This document shows, piece by piece, positions 46,545 to 56,857 of a stretch of DNA of 64,000 nt. Under the pieces are notes generated by a model. It saw only the letters and a program-made list of their open reading frames with translations, ran no database searches and was not told the DNA's origin. Each line of letters starts with the position of its first letter. Position 1 is the first letter of the stretch. The stretch is from an uncultured bacterium. GTDB taxonomy: Bacteria > Cyanobacteriota > Vampirovibrionia > Gastranaerophilales > Gastranaerophilaceae. The stretch lies in contig CASGEP010000005.1 in assembly GCA_949300515.1 (NCBI GenBank), positions 1 through 64,000 on the forward strand, in the 5' to 3' direction. The translations under genes and the position numbers were made by a program.

Positions 46545-47990
46545 TTAAACCCCGCAGGCTGATTTCAGGCGTTTTAACACTCTTTCTTTACCTAAAATCC
46601 AAACTGTCTCCGCCATATCTGCGCCGCGTGTTCTGCCCGTGAGCGCCGCGCGAATTGCCCACATGGTTTCTTTTGGCTTATAGCCTTTGTTTTCTTTAAA
46701 ATATGTTCTTAAATCTGCCAGTTTGTTATGGATATCTTCTTCGTTGTCAAAATCCCAGTTATCGGCGTTATTTATGACATACTTTATTACTTCTTTTGAC
46801 AAGTCTTTATCCAAAACTTCTCTCACTTCATCATAAGACAGGTCATCTTCAAAGAAATAACTTGCGTCATGCTCGATTTCAGAAAGCACGGTCAGCGGCT
46901 CGCGCGTAATTTCGACGATTTTTTCAAGCTTTTGTCTTGAATACTTTGTAATGTCATATTTAGCCAAAAACGGAATAATCATATCGGTAAGTTTGGGTAT
47001 TTCCATTTTTTTAATGTATTGTCCGTTCATCCAGTTTAATTTGTCATATTCAAAAACCGAATTTGAACTTGAAACTTCATGAATTCTAAAGTCTTTTGCT
47101 ATTTCATCAACCGATTTAATCTCAACACCATCAGATGGCGACCAGCCCAAGAGTGCAACAAAGTTAATAAGCGCGTCCGTTAAATATCCTTGTTTAACAA
47201 AGTCGCTTACTGCAGTTGCGCCATGGCGTTTGGATAATTTTGTCCTGTCAGGTGCTAAAATCATACCCAAATGTCCGAAATTCGGCACTTTTGCACCGAG
47301 AGCCTCGTAAATCAAAATCTGTTTCGGCGTGTTTGAAATATGGTCTTCACCCCTTATAACATCTGTAATATTCATCAGCATATCATCGACAACAACCGCA
47401 AAATTGTACGTTGGTGTGCCGTTTGATTTCATAATTACAAAATCGCCGATTAAACTTGTGTCAAATTTTAACTCTCCTTTTACAAGGTCGTTAAAAATCA
47501 GCTCTTTATGCTCAACTTTAAAACGGATTGAAGGTTTAATCCCCTTTGCTCTCAGTTCGTTTTTTTCTTCTTCGGATAAGTTTAAACATTTCCTTGAATA
47601 AACGTATGCGCTGTGATTTTTTATGGCTTCTTCTTTTTCCGCTTCAAGTTCTTCATTTGTACAGAAACACTCATAAGCATACCCCTTGTCCATCAGCATT
47701 TTTGCATATTTGGGGTAAATATCAAACCTTTGGGACTGATAATAAGGGCCGTATGGGCCGCCTACATCAGGGCCTTCATCCCAGTTAAGCCCGAGCGCTT
47801 TTAAGCTGTCAAAAATATTTTGAGTATAGGCTTGCGAACTTCTGTCCAAATCCGTATCTTCAATCCTTAAAACAAATTCGCCGCCCGTCTTTTTTGCATA
47901 CAAAAAATTAAAAAGTGCCGTCCTTGCCGTACCTATGTGCAAATTTCCGCTAGGAGAGGGTGCAATTCTTACTCTTATTTTATTTTCCAT
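46545..47990 (-). CDS. gltX: Glutamyl-tRNA synthetase
   Basis: Class I synthetase of 481 residues. The HIGH motif is in SGNLHIGTARTALF (about 15-28) and the KMSKS counterpart is KLSKRHGA. ATG 47990 (MENKIRVRIAPSPSG) is chosen because GAGGT lies 6 bases upstream and the family starts there; the frame is open 60 bases further. It is divergent from hom. No gatCAB or other tRNA gene is in the window to show whether it is discriminating. Confidence 0.96.
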   Translation of the reverse strand: MENKIRVRIAPSPSGNLHIGTARTALFNFLYAKKTGGEFVLRIEDTDLDRSSQAYTQNIFDSLKALGLNWDEGPDVGGPYGPYYQSQRFDIYPKYAKMLMDKGYAYECFCTNEELEAEKEEAIKNHSAYVYSRKCLNLSEEEKNELRAKGIKPSIRFKVEHKELIFNDLVKGELKFDTSLIGDFVIMKSNGTPTYNFAVVVDDMLMNITDVIRGEDHISNTPKQILIYEALGAKVPNFGHLGMILAPDRTKLSKRHGATAVSDFVKQGYLTDALINFVALLGWSPSDGVEIKSVDEIAKDFRIHEVSSSNSVFEYDKLNWMNGQYIKKMEIPKLTDMIIPFLAKYDITKYSRQKLEKIVEITREPLTVLSEIEHDASYFFEDDLSYDEVREVLDKDLSKEVIKYVINNADNWDFDNEEDIHNKLADLRTYFKENKGYKPKETMWAIRAALTGRTRGADMAETVWILGKERVLKRLKSACGV

Positions 47991-48044
47991 AGTAAACCTC
48001 ACAAATCTGCTTTGTATAAAAATCATACCTCTAAAATAAAATTT

Positions 48045-48079
48045 TTGCATTTTAAAATTTATTTAGTATTATTTTTTTA
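48045..48079 (+). promoter_or_regulatory. hom promoter, predicted leaderless
   Basis: TATTAT at 48067-48072 is a -10 box with TTGCAT at 48045-48050 (16-base spacer, weak -35). The start predicted 7 bases after the -10 falls on the A of the hom ATG (48079). Only Ts lie between, with no ribosome site. Confidence 0.55.
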
Positions 48080-49335
48080 TGGAAAATAAATTAAAAATCG
48101 GATTAATAGGGCTTGGTACAGTCGGCGGCGGAGTTGTTAAGACTCTTAGGGAATTTGATGGGCAAATTGAAATTAAAACAGCCGCGGTCAGAAATTTGAA
48201 TAAAAAAAGAGATGTTGAAGTTAAAGAGTTGACCGACGACCCGTTTAAAATTGTAAATGACCCTGAAATAGATGTGGTGGTTGAAGTTGCGGGCGGAATT
48301 GATCCTGCTTTTGAACTTTTAAAGACAGCCATTAAAAACAAAAAACATATCGTAACCGCAAATAAAGAGCTGCTTGCAAAGCATGGCGCCGAGCTTTTCG
48401 ACCTTGCAAACGAATATAACGTCGCAATTTTATATGAAGCTGCGGTCGCGGGCGGCATACCGATTATTATGCCGATTAAAACAACCCTTAAAGGCAATAA
48501 ATTTAAAAAAGTTGCGGGCATTTTAAACGGTACGACAAACTACATCCTGACCCAGATGGAGCAAAAAGGAATTTCTTATCAGGAATGCCTGAAGGCGGCA
48601 CAGGAGCTTGGCTACGCTGAAGCCGACCCGACAGGGGATGTTGAAGGCTATGATACGATGTATAAAATTGCAACGTTAGCCAATATTACATTTAACAAAA
48701 GAATTGACGTAAATAAAATCTATAGGGAAGGCATTACAAAAATCAGCGCCCAGGATATTAAATTTGCAGATGAACTTGGATATAAAATTAAGCTTATTGC
48801 CCTTGCACAGGATAACGACGGACAAATTGACGTTCGTGTACATCCTATGCTTGTTTGCAAGTCAAATGTTATCTCAGGGATTAACAATGCACTGAATGCC
48901 GTAATGCTTGAGGGTTTTCCCGTAGGACAGGTTATGTTTACGGGCCCCGGTGCGGGTGAGTTCTCGACTGCAAGCTCTGTTGTGGGTGATATTTTGGCAA
49001 TAGATGCAGAATTTGGTAAATGTGAAACAATTTTGCCGATGACGCGCTGCCATCATAGAGAAATGGCTGTTCAAACGGATATTTTGGATACTAAAAACAG
49101 CTACTATATTTCAATTACCGCGCCTAATGCCATGGGAGTTATCGGCGTAATCGGTACTGCATGCGGTAAAAACAAAATAAATATCTCAAGCGTTTTGCAA
49201 AAAGGTACTCAAAAAGACGGTACTGCGCAAATCATTGTAATTACAGAGGAGTGCTCGGAGCGCGATATTCAAAATGCTATTGAAGAATTAAAAAAACAAT
49301 CTATAAAGATTAATAATTTAATAAGGGTTATGTAA
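48079..49335 (+). CDS. hom: Homoserine dehydrogenase
   Basis: The 418-residue enzyme reduces aspartate semialdehyde to homoserine for Thr and Met synthesis. The NAD(P) site is [27 protein letters not shown] and [15 protein letters not shown] are in the catalytic domain, with the Lys of [22 protein letters not shown]-terminal ACT domain (about 345-416) suggests feedback control, usually by threonine. thrC follows after 1 base. Translation probably starts without a leader (see promoter). Confidence 0.96.
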   Translation: MENKLKIGLIGLGTVGGGVVKTLREFDGQIEIKTAAVRNLNKKRDVEVKELTDDPFKIVNDPEIDVVVEVAGGIDPAFELLKTAIKNKKHIVTANKELLAKHGAELFDLANEYNVAILYEAAVAGGIPIIMPIKTTLKGNKFKKVAGILNGTTNYILTQMEQKGISYQECLKAAQELGYAEADPTGDVEGYDTMYKIATLANITFNKRIDVNKIYREGITKISAQDIKFADELGYKIKLIALAQDNDGQIDVRVHPMLVCKSNVISGINNALNAVMLEGFPVGQVMFTGPGAGEFSTASSVVGDILAIDAEFGKCETILPMTRCHHREMAVQTDILDTKNSYYISITAPNAMGVIGVIGTACGKNKINISSVLQKGTQKDGTAQIIVITEECSERDIQNAIEELKKQSIKINNLIRVM

Positions 49336-49336
49336 A

Positions 49337-50389
49337 ATGAGATACAACGGATTAATAGATAAATACAGGGAATATTTACCCGTAAGTGATTCGACAGAGA
49401 TTATAACATTGTGCGAAGGTAATACCCCGCTTATTAAAGCTGAGAATTTGGCTAAAAAAATAGGTTTGGATTGCGAAATATATTTAAAATATGAAGGTTC
49501 AAACCCAACAGGAAGTTTTAAAGACCGCGGTATGACAATGGCGGTTACAAAGGCAAAAGAAGAAGGGTCGCATGCTATAATATGTGCTTCAACAGGCAAT
49601 ACATCAGCTGCTGCAGCTGCATACGGCGCTAAGGCGGGTCTTAAAACTTATGTTTTAATACCTGACGGATACATTGCTCTTGGTAAATTGTCGCAAGCTA
49701 TGATGTACGGGGCAAAAGTCATTGCAATAAACGGTAATTTTGATAATGCTCTCGATGCTGTTCGCGAAATTTCAAAAAATTATCCGATAACCCTTGTGAA
49801 TTCCGTAAATCCATACAGAATAGAGGGGCAAAAAACAGGTGCTTTTGAAATTATTGAAGCGCTCGAGGATGCGCCTGATTATCACTTTATTCCCGTTGGT
49901 AATGCGGGCAATATAACGGCTTATTGGAAAGGTTATAAAGAATTTTACGGACTTAAAAAGTCGACAAAATTTCCTAAGATGATGGGAATTCAGGCGGAAG
50001 GCTCGGCAGCCATTGTAAAAGGGCATAAAATCGACAATCCGCAGACTATTGCAACGGCGATTAGAATAGGCAACCCCGCAAGCTGGAAACAAGCAGAAGC
50101 AGCGCGCGATGAGTCAAAAGGTACTATTGATATGGTATCTGATGAAAAAATTATCGAAGCGTATAATTTGCTTGCCTCAAGCGAAGGAGTTCTTGCGGAA
50201 CCTGCCAGCTGCGCACCTATTGCAGGGTTAATCAAGCTTAAAGATACCATTAAACCAAAATCAAAAATAGTCTGCATTTTAACGGGCAACGGACTAAAAG
50301 ACCCCGACTGCGCGATTAAATACGCGAAATCTCCTGTTGAGAAAACAACAAGCGAAATAAAAGATATTGTGAAATTGATGGGTTTGTAA
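49337..50389 (+). CDS. thrC: Threonine synthase
   Basis: PLP enzyme of 350 residues converting phosphohomoserine to threonine. The cofactor lysine is Lys62 in [12 protein letters not shown]. The phosphate-binding loop is [15 protein letters not shown], and the C-terminal region has [13 protein letters not shown]. It is the short form without the N-terminal plant/yeast-type extension. With hom it forms a two-gene threonine operon; thrB is not in the window. Confidence 0.95.
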   Translation: MRYNGLIDKYREYLPVSDSTEIITLCEGNTPLIKAENLAKKIGLDCEIYLKYEGSNPTGSFKDRGMTMAVTKAKEEGSHAIICASTGNTSAAAAAYGAKAGLKTYVLIPDGYIALGKLSQAMMYGAKVIAINGNFDNALDAVREISKNYPITLVNSVNPYRIEGQKTGAFEIIEALEDAPDYHFIPVGNAGNITAYWKGYKEFYGLKKSTKFPKMMGIQAEGSAAIVKGHKIDNPQTIATAIRIGNPASWKQAEAARDESKGTIDMVSDEKIIEAYNLLASSEGVLAEPASCAPIAGLIKLKDTIKPKSKIVCILTGNGLKDPDCAIKYAKSPVEKTTSEIKDIVKLMGL

Positions 50390-50466
50390 GTTGTTTTAGC
50401 AATTTGAGGCATTTTTTTGGTTAACTGTTTTTATATTTAATATAGTAAACAGGAAGGGTTTTGTAT

Positions 50467-50655
50467 ATGAACATTAGACCAAAAGTTTTAAGCAGTGCGG
50501 ATTTAGCTAAATCAGGTGCGGCAGACATCCTAAAAACCGCAGTAGAAGAACAAATTAAAAAGAACACTACTAAAAAGGCAGTTTCTCTGCAAGATTTAAA
50601 AGCGGCTTATAGCGCCGGTGATGTTTTCCAAAAAATTGGGAAAACTGTAAAGTAA
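50467..50655 (+). CDS. Small protein of unknown function
   Basis: The 62-residue basic protein is predicted helical (ADLAKSGAADILKTAVEEQI, then DLKAAYSAGDVFQKIGK). ATG 50467 is chosen over TTG 50461 because AGGAAGG precedes it at good distance. A strong terminator follows, so it is an independently expressed small gene. No membrane segment, signal peptide or known family is seen. Confidence 0.6.
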   Translation: MNIRPKVLSSADLAKSGAADILKTAVEEQIKKNTTKKAVSLQDLKAAYSAGDVFQKIGKTVK

Positions 50656-50681
50656 AAGTATATTAAACAACTAAACAACAG

Positions 50682-50713
50682 CTCTTTTGCATATAATTGC
50701 AAAAGAGTTTTTT
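50682..50713 (+). terminator. Rho-independent terminator after the small gene
   Basis: Stem CTCTTTTGCA/TGCAAAAGAG around a short AT loop, followed by TTTTTT. It ends at the convergent orphan gene. Confidence 0.93.
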
Positions 50714-51323
50714 ATGCGATTTCATCCAAAATAATTGCAAGTGACAAACTGTCGGGTGCGTCTATAATCATGCCTTCTTTGTCGTAAGTTACACCGATTG
50801 TTTGCTGCTCAACTTTCTTTTGGGTAATCATATTTTTTAATACGGTAAGTGACATTGTTGCAGCACCTGCAAGAGCTGCAAAGTATGCTATCGGACGCGC
50901 CTTTTTAGCTTGTTTTATGACTTTTGTATTTTCTGCGTATTCTGCTAATTTGCCCGCGTCGGCAACTCTTTGAACACAAGTGTTAAAAGCTTCTTTTGCA
51001 TTTTCATCCAAGTTTTGAGCAATTTGCTCAATTCCTTCTTTTGTTCCTTGAATTATGCTGTCTTTACTCTTTACAAAAACATCTGCTACATTATCCAACG
51101 ATTTGTTTTTTGATATGTTGTCGACAACTTGTTGGAATTCTGCTTCTTTTGCGGATTTTACCATATCTTGAATGTGCTGTGATGCGGTTTTAAAAGCTGT
51201 ATCGTGTTCTGCTCTGCTGAGCGGCACATAACGAGATACGAGCGCAGTAGCAGCTGCACCTGTAATGCCTGAGGCAATTACGTTTGTGTTATTATTGGCA
51301 CTGTTAATTCTTTCTGTTCTCAT
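50712..51323 (-). CDS. Orphan helical protein
   Basis: The 203-residue protein from ATG 51323 (MRTERINSANNN) has GAGGT 7 bases upstream. An N-terminal Ala/Gly-rich segment (about 17-33, ASGITGAAATALVSRYVP) is followed by a long amphipathic helical region (about 40-140), a possible membrane or packing segment (PIAYFAALAGAATMSLTVL, about 148-166) and a short acidic tail. No family is recognised. The frame extends 33 bases upstream, but without better signals. Confidence 0.6.
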   Translation of the reverse strand: MRTERINSANNNTNVIASGITGAAATALVSRYVPLSRAEHDTAFKTASQHIQDMVKSAKEAEFQQVVDNISKNKSLDNVADVFVKSKDSIIQGTKEGIEQIAQNLDENAKEAFNTCVQRVADAGKLAEYAENTKVIKQAKKARPIAYFAALAGAATMSLTVLKNMITQKKVEQQTIGVTYDKEGMIIDAPDSLSLAIILDEIA

Positions 51324-51525
51324 ATACTCTACCTCAATTTCACACAAACAGACCACCCCGAAATCCTTAAAGGAACGGTGTGACCCACAAGTAACCTATG
51401 GTTAAAACTAGCTAACCGTGTTTTCAAATTTTTAACATTGTATCATAACAAGAATAACTTGTCAATAGTTTGTGCAATTTTAAATATAAGTTTTTCTTAC
51501 CCTGAGTCATTTCCTCTCATCTCAG

Positions 51526-51546
51526 ATGCCGAAACAAGTTCGGCAT
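51526..51546. repeat. Palindrome, copy 1
   Basis: ATGCCGAA-ACAAG-TTCGGCAT, a perfect 8-base inverted repeat followed by GAC. An identical copy lies 268 bases downstream. Similar short palindromes near CACCCTGAA are scattered through the island. Confidence 0.9.
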
Positions 51547-51558
51547 GACGGTGACGGG

Positions 51559-51677
51559 TCTGTTGTCACCCTGAATAATATCCTCTCACACCAGACAACC
51601 GCCTGTCGCCTTTATTAACACCCCTCCTGCTCTCAAAAATCTCTTTGCCACCCTGAACAACCGCCTGCTGCCATCGA
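51559..51677. repeat. 119-base direct repeat, copy 1
   Basis: Begins TCTGTTGTCACCCTGAATAA and ends CTGCTGCCATCG. It matches the second copy at 51821 with seven substitutions and no gap by eye. Confidence 0.9.
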
Positions 51678-51691
51678 TAACTCTACCTGTC

Positions 51692-51712
51692 ACCCTGAAC
51701 TTGTTTCAGGGT
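51692..51712. repeat. Palindrome of the CACCCTGAA type
   Basis: ACCCTGAA-CTTGT-TTCAGGGT, a perfect 8-base inverted repeat between the two direct-repeat copies. Confidence 0.85.
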
Positions 51713-51793
51713 CTGTTCATTATTGTCACCTTGAATTTGTTTGGAGGTCTACCCCCTATTTTAGGTGCATTTTATAATGCAACAACTTTTAAG

Positions 51794-51814
51794 ATGCCGA
51801 AACAAGTTCGGCAT
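51794..51814. repeat. Palindrome, copy 2
   Basis: Identical to the palindrome at 51526-51546 and in the same position relative to its direct-repeat copy. Confidence 0.9.
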
Positions 51815-51820
51815 GACAGA

Positions 51821-51939
51821 TCTGTTGTCACCCTGAATAATATCCTCTCACGCCAGTCAACCGCCTGTCGCCTTTATCGACACCCCTCCTGCTCTCAAAA
51901 ATCTCTTTGTCACCCTGAACAACCGCTTGCTGCCGTCGC
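51821..51939. repeat. 119-base direct repeat, copy 2
   Basis: Second copy of the unit at 51559-51677, about 94% identical by eye. It ends where the inverted-repeat block begins. Confidence 0.9.
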
Positions 51940-51956
51940 ACTTTGCACACTTGTGC

Positions 51957-52009
51957 AAAACTTGTTTTTTCTAACGTGGCACAAGCCACGTACGGAAAAA
52001 ACAAGTTTT
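51957..52009. repeat. 54-base-class inverted repeat, copy 1
   Basis: The arms AAAACTTGTTTTTTC-ACGTGGC and GCCACGT-GGAAAAAACAAGTTTT surround an ACAA loop, with a small mismatch between outer and inner stems. It resembles a miniature mobile or REP-type element. Confidence 0.85.
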
Positions 52010-52176
52010 GGAAATTACATCATTCCCATGCCCCTGGGCAACTTCGTTGCACGGCGCAGCAGTACGGTTACATTTTGACCCGCAAAACTCTCGTTTCATG
52101 GGTCAAAAATTCACACACTTTTGGGTCATTTGTAATTTTTTACGCAGCACATGTACTTAAAGGGTAAGGACTACAA

Positions 52177-52211
52177 AAATGGTCGCCAAACTCCTCGTTT
52201 GCCGACCATTT
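52177..52211. repeat. Long hairpin
   Basis: AAATGGTCGCCAAAC and GTTTGCCGACCATTT pair over 15 positions with one mismatch around a 5-base loop. Confidence 0.85.
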
Positions 52212-52228
52212 CTTTCGCACACCTTGGC

Positions 52229-52282
52229 AAAACTTGTTTTTTCTAACGTGGCACAAGCCACGTATAGAAAAAACTTTGTTTT
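52229..52282. repeat. 54-base-class inverted repeat, copy 2
   Basis: Shares the left arm, loop and GCCACGT of the copy at 51957 exactly; the right outer arm has diverged (TATAGAAAAAACTTTGTTTT). Both copies are preceded by a GCACAC...GCAAAACTTG segment. Confidence 0.85.
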
Positions 52283-52340
52283 GAAGCTCCTGTTGAGTTT
52301 TGTTCCAAAACTCTTACGTCGCAATCGTCCAGTTGCAAAA

Positions 52341-52367
52341 ACGTCGAAAATACAATATTTTCGACGT
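52341..52367 (-). terminator. groL terminator hairpin
   Basis: Perfect 12-base-pair stem ACGTCGAAAATA/TATTTTCGACGT with a 3-base loop; on the minus strand it is followed by TTTTT. It lies about 90 bases after groL. Confidence 0.8.
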
Positions 52368-52398
52368 TTTCTCACATATTTTCGACGTTTTCTCACAT
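52357..52398. repeat. 21-base tandem duplication
   Basis: ATTTTCGACGTTTTCTCACAT occurs twice in tandem (52357-52377 and 52378-52398); the first copy includes one arm of the terminator hairpin. Confidence 0.9.
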
Positions 52399-52457
52399 CC
52401 GTATGCACTTTCGCTCTTGCAAACGCTAAAGCGTAATGCTCGAGCTTCAAGTGTTTA

Positions 52458-54116
<1,659 letters not shown>

Positions 54117-54407
54117 TTATTCAATAATCGCTAATACATCTTTAACAGAAAGGATTTTATATTCAACTTCGTCGATTTTTACATCTGTACCTGAATATTT
54201 TGCAAATAAAACTTTATCTGCAACTTTTACATCCATTTCTTCTCTTGTACCGTTGTCTGTATATTTACCGGGACCGACAGCTATTACTTCACCTTTTTGA
54301 GGTTTTTCTTTTGCACTGTCGGGAATAAAAATTCCGCCTGATGTTTTTTCAACATCATCTATAACCTTGATAACAATTTTGTCTGCCAAAGGTTTAATTG
54401 TAGTCAT
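54117..54407 (-). CDS. groS: Co-chaperonin GroES
   Basis: The 96-residue lid of the GroEL cage, with [14 protein letters not shown] at the start, the mobile loop [20 protein letters not shown] and [22 protein letters not shown] lies upstream of the ATG. No CIRCE element (TTAGCACTC-N9-GAGTGCTAA) is seen upstream, so HrcA control of this operon is not supported by this sequence. Confidence 0.97.
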   Translation of the reverse strand: MTTIKPLADKIVIKVIDDVEKTSGGIFIPDSAKEKPQKGEVIAVGPGKYTDNGTREEMDVKVADKVLFAKYSGTDVKIDEVEYKILSVKDVLAIIE

Positions 54408-54568
54408 TGTATTATCCTCCTTTTTTACTTTATGTGAAAATCATATAATTATTTTTTTTGCATGGGTGAATAATTAACAAAAAATTAATTATTTGAAAAT
54501 TTAACTTCTTGATATGCTCTATATCTTGTGCTAGTTTTATATTGTTGAGTATTAAGGCGTAAATATTT

Positions 54569-55051
54569 ATGATTAAACCTTGGGATGAGTATTTTTTGGA
54601 AATTGCAAAAACTTGTGCTTCGCGCTCAAACTGTTTAAGAGCTCATGTTGGTGCGGTTATAGTAGGCGAGGACAAAAAAATTAAAGCAACCGGCTACAAC
54701 GGCACTCCCTCAAAAGTGGTATCATGTGCCGAGCTTGGTTTTTGTTACAGAATAAAAAATAATATCCCTTCAGGCACGCGCTATGAAACTTGTCGCTCAA
54801 TCCATGCCGAGCAAAATGCAATAATCCAAGCGGGGCAAGATCGCTGTAAGGGTGCCACAATGTATATATGGGGACATAATTTCATATGTATTTTGTGTAA
54901 AAGATTCATTGTTCAATCGGGTATTGAGAAAATATACCTTCAAAAAGATGAAAACTCCCCTATTGAATTTGTCGACGCAAATACAATCAGAGAGGAGCTT
55001 TCAAAATCTATATTGAGTGAAAAAGACTGTGCTGCTTGTACAAATGACTAG
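54569..55051 (+). CDS. Deoxycytidylate deaminase family protein
   Basis: The 160-residue zinc-dependent deaminase carries HAEQNAI (zinc His and catalytic Glu) and CILCKRF (two zinc Cys). RSNCLRAHVGAVIVGEDK and GYNGTPSK are typical of dCMP deaminases, which supply dUMP for thymidylate synthesis. A ComE-type dCMP deaminase is the nearest named group. Its TAG stop overlaps that of the convergent hsp20 gene. Confidence 0.9.
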   Translation: MIKPWDEYFLEIAKTCASRSNCLRAHVGAVIVGEDKKIKATGYNGTPSKVVSCAELGFCYRIKNNIPSGTRYETCRSIHAEQNAIIQAGQDRCKGATMYIWGHNFICILCKRFIVQSGIEKIYLQKDENSPIEFVDANTIREELSKSILSEKDCAACTND

Positions 55052-55515
55052 TCATCAATGCGAAGTTTTTTTGCAGCTTCGTTTTTTTCCGGTTCTTTCT
55101 TTTCAAGAGTGATTTTTAGTATCCCATGTTTAAATTCGCTCTTTGCATTATCAGTATTGATTAAATGCTCAAGAGGAATTGTTCTTGAAAATTTGCCGTA
55201 GCGAAATTCGCTTGTGTGAATATTTTCCTTTTCTTCCTCTTTTTCAAATTTTGACTGTGCGTGTACTACAATGCCGTTTTCATATAAATCAACGTCAATG
55301 TCCTCTTTTTTGACTCCTGCAAGCTCAATTTTTATTTTGTAATCTTTTGGGGTTTCTTTTACCTCAATTGCGGGGCGAAATGTCATCTCAAGAGGGGTGT
55401 GCCCTTTGTCCATAAACTCCATATCACCGAATGTGTCTTTTAAAAATCTTGTTAAGTCTTCGTGCATATTGTTAAAAAAATACGACGGTTCTCTTTTTAC
55501 AATGCTAAATCTCAT
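55048..55515 (-). CDS. Small heat-shock protein Hsp20
   Basis: The 155-residue chaperone has an alpha-crystallin domain (about 48-142): DYKIKIELAGVKKEDIDVDL, then EFRYGKFSRTIPL and HGILKITLEKKE (the A-x-x-x-n-G-v-L motif appears as FKHGILKI). The N-terminal arm is aromatic-rich (SYFFNNMHEDLTRFL). The tail is short and basic. It prevents aggregation of unfolded proteins. AAGGAGG lies just upstream of the start. Confidence 0.93.
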   Translation of the reverse strand: MRFSIVKREPSYFFNNMHEDLTRFLKDTFGDMEFMDKGHTPLEMTFRPAIEVKETPKDYKIKIELAGVKKEDIDVDLYENGIVVHAQSKFEKEEEKENIHTSEFRYGKFSRTIPLEHLINTDNAKSEFKHGILKITLEKKEPEKNEAAKKLRIDD

Positions 55516-55661
55516 ATACTTACCTCCTTTTTTAAACTGTATTTTTGGTCAAGTCGACACAAAAAACATTGTCTATATGTGTAAAGTTTTGTAACTAAAT
55601 ATGCAATTTTATAAGACTAAAAGTTTTTATATATATGTATAGAAAAATGTAAGGATTAAAT

Positions 55662-55910
55662 ATGTCGATTGGTGCAATAGGCGGATTTGATTTTGAAAAG
55701 TACAAACAGCCGATAAATTACACATCTGCTGTCAACCCTTTTAGCTCAGGTATAACAGGTACACAAGGCCGCGCTGAGCAGCCCAGATTTTCAGGCATGC
55801 AAGAGCGCGAATTGGATCCTCAAATGCTTGCTCAAAAGGCACAAAATTTTCAAAACGGACTTGGGGGAACAAATAACCCCGATGACCACAAAATATTTTT
55901 TGCGGCTTAA
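55662..55910 (+). CDS. Small protein of unknown function
   Basis: The 82-residue protein is polar, rich in Gly, Asn, Gln and Pro, and probably largely disordered (FDFEKYKQPINYTSAVNPFS; LAQKAQNFQNGLGGTNNPDD). AAGGA precedes the ATG and a strong terminator follows. No domain or signal peptide is seen. Confidence 0.55.
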   Translation: MSIGAIGGFDFEKYKQPINYTSAVNPFSSGITGTQGRAEQPRFSGMQERELDPQMLAQKAQNFQNGLGGTNNPDDHKIFFAA

Positions 55911-55928
55911 GTTATACAGACCAATATC

Positions 55929-55955
55929 AAAAAACCCCTTTTTGAGGGGTTTTTT
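55929..55955. terminator. Bidirectional terminator
   Basis: Stem AAAAAACCCCT/AGGGGTTTTTT with a 5-base loop between two convergent genes. Confidence 0.92.
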
Positions 55956-55960
55956 GTTTG

Positions 55961-56689
55961 TTATCCGAATGTCTTAAATGTTGTTTCGACGTTGTTTTGT
56001 ATAACTTTTTGCACGCTTTCTATTTCCGTTTCAAGAGCCTTGTGTTCGGTTTCAAGCTGTTTAAGCCTCATTTCAAGAGTTTTATCTTTGTTTTGAAACA
56101 GTGATTTTTTCTGTTCGTATTCTGCCTCTGCAGCCGCGTCGTCCGTTTTATCAAGTGTTTCTGTTATCATTGTTTCTGTTGTATTTGCGTAATCTACCTT
56201 ATCCCATACGGGTTCTTCTTCGCCCGTTTCATCGGTGAATTTCTTTAATTCTATAAAGTAAATACCTTTTGTAAGGGCGTTTTGAAGCATGTCGCTTCTT
56301 TCGATTTCAGGGTCGACAAAGTAATCATCTTCGCTGAGACCGTCCGCTGACAAGCCGTTTTCGTCAAACTCGGGAAGCTGCGGTACAACGACTTTGCCGC
56401 CTACCGTAACCAACCTGCCGCCTAAGCCTGGGTTTTCGTCTGTTTCCGAGCGCACAATATCATCATAGGTAAGTTTATTATTGTAGTTGTATAAATCAGT
56501 ATCAGAGGCAGTTTTTGCATTGAATAACAATGTGGTGTTATTCATTTTATCATTGTATTCGCTTGTCCAGCCTTCAGTTTCCTGGGCAAGCATAAGTCTT
56601 TCATGAGTTATACGCTGTGCCTGATATTCGTTATTGCTTTTTTGTGCCGTTAGTATTAAAAACCTTGCTTGGCTGGCTGACATTCCCAT
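55961..56689 (-). CDS. Orphan coiled-coil protein
   Basis: The 242-residue protein starts MGMSASQARFLILTAQKSNN; ATG 56689 is chosen because AAGGAG lies 8 bases before it, while the longer GTG start overlaps that site. The first 60 residues and the last 60 (about 185-240, KTLEMRLKQLETEHKALETE) are helical. The middle is acidic and Gly-poor. Termini of this kind recall helical surface-appendage proteins, but no family is recognised. Confidence 0.6.
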   Translation of the reverse strand: MGMSASQARFLILTAQKSNNEYQAQRITHERLMLAQETEGWTSEYNDKMNNTTLLFNAKTASDTDLYNYNNKLTYDDIVRSETDENPGLGGRLVTVGGKVVVPQLPEFDENGLSADGLSEDDYFVDPEIERSDMLQNALTKGIYFIELKKFTDETGEEEPVWDKVDYANTTETMITETLDKTDDAAAEAEYEQKKSLFQNKDKTLEMRLKQLETEHKALETEIESVQKVIQNNVETTFKTFG

Positions 56690-56793
56690 AGGAATCACTC
56701 CTTGCTTTATTGTCCTTATATTTATCTTGTCGTCATTTTTTAGTGTTTCTTTAATGTTTATATAAAATTTTGCCTGTTTTGAAACAAAAATTT

Positions 56794-56808
56794 ACAATTG
56801 CCAATTGT
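56794..56808. promoter_or_regulatory. Palindromic operator candidate upstream of grpE
   Basis: ACAATTG-C-CAATTGT, a perfect 7-base inverted repeat, 21 bases upstream of the grpE -35 box and about 105 bases upstream of the divergent orphan gene. The binding protein is unknown. Confidence 0.4.
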
Positions 56809-56829
56809 TAATAAAAAATAAATTTTAAA

Positions 56830-56857
56830 TAGACAAGGCGCATTGATAATTTATAAT
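56830..56857 (+). promoter_or_regulatory. grpE-dnaJ promoter
   Basis: TAGACA (56830-56835) and TATAAT (56852-56857) with a 16-base spacer form a good sigma-70-type promoter. The predicted start is about 30 bases before the grpE ATG. No CIRCE sequence is seen. Confidence 0.65.

Larger units (their letters stand above)
51324..52457. other. Gene-free repeat island before groL
   Basis: This 1.1-kb stretch holds no credible gene; the open frames in it are short, overlapping and made of repeat sequence. It contains two copies of a composite unit (palindrome plus about 119-base direct repeat), two copies of a 54-base inverted repeat, several other hairpins, a 21-base tandem duplication, and the groL terminator. 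Base composition is visibly richer in C on the plus strand than in neighbouring genes. Confidence 0.8.

Noticed and set aside
51701-52078. Plus-strand open frame of 125 codons in the repeat island
   Set aside because: It is composed of repeat copies, has no ribosome site, and overlaps inverted repeats; no protein-like conservation is visible.
52157-52450. Open frames on both strands just before groL
   Set aside because: They run through hairpins and the groL terminator; Arg/Lys-rich repeats (VRKRRKY) come from the tandem duplication.
54408-54568. CIRCE-like sequence near groS (GTGCTAG...GAGTATTAA)
   Set aside because: Arms are in the wrong order and do not form the TTAGCACTC/GAGTGCTAA inverted repeat.
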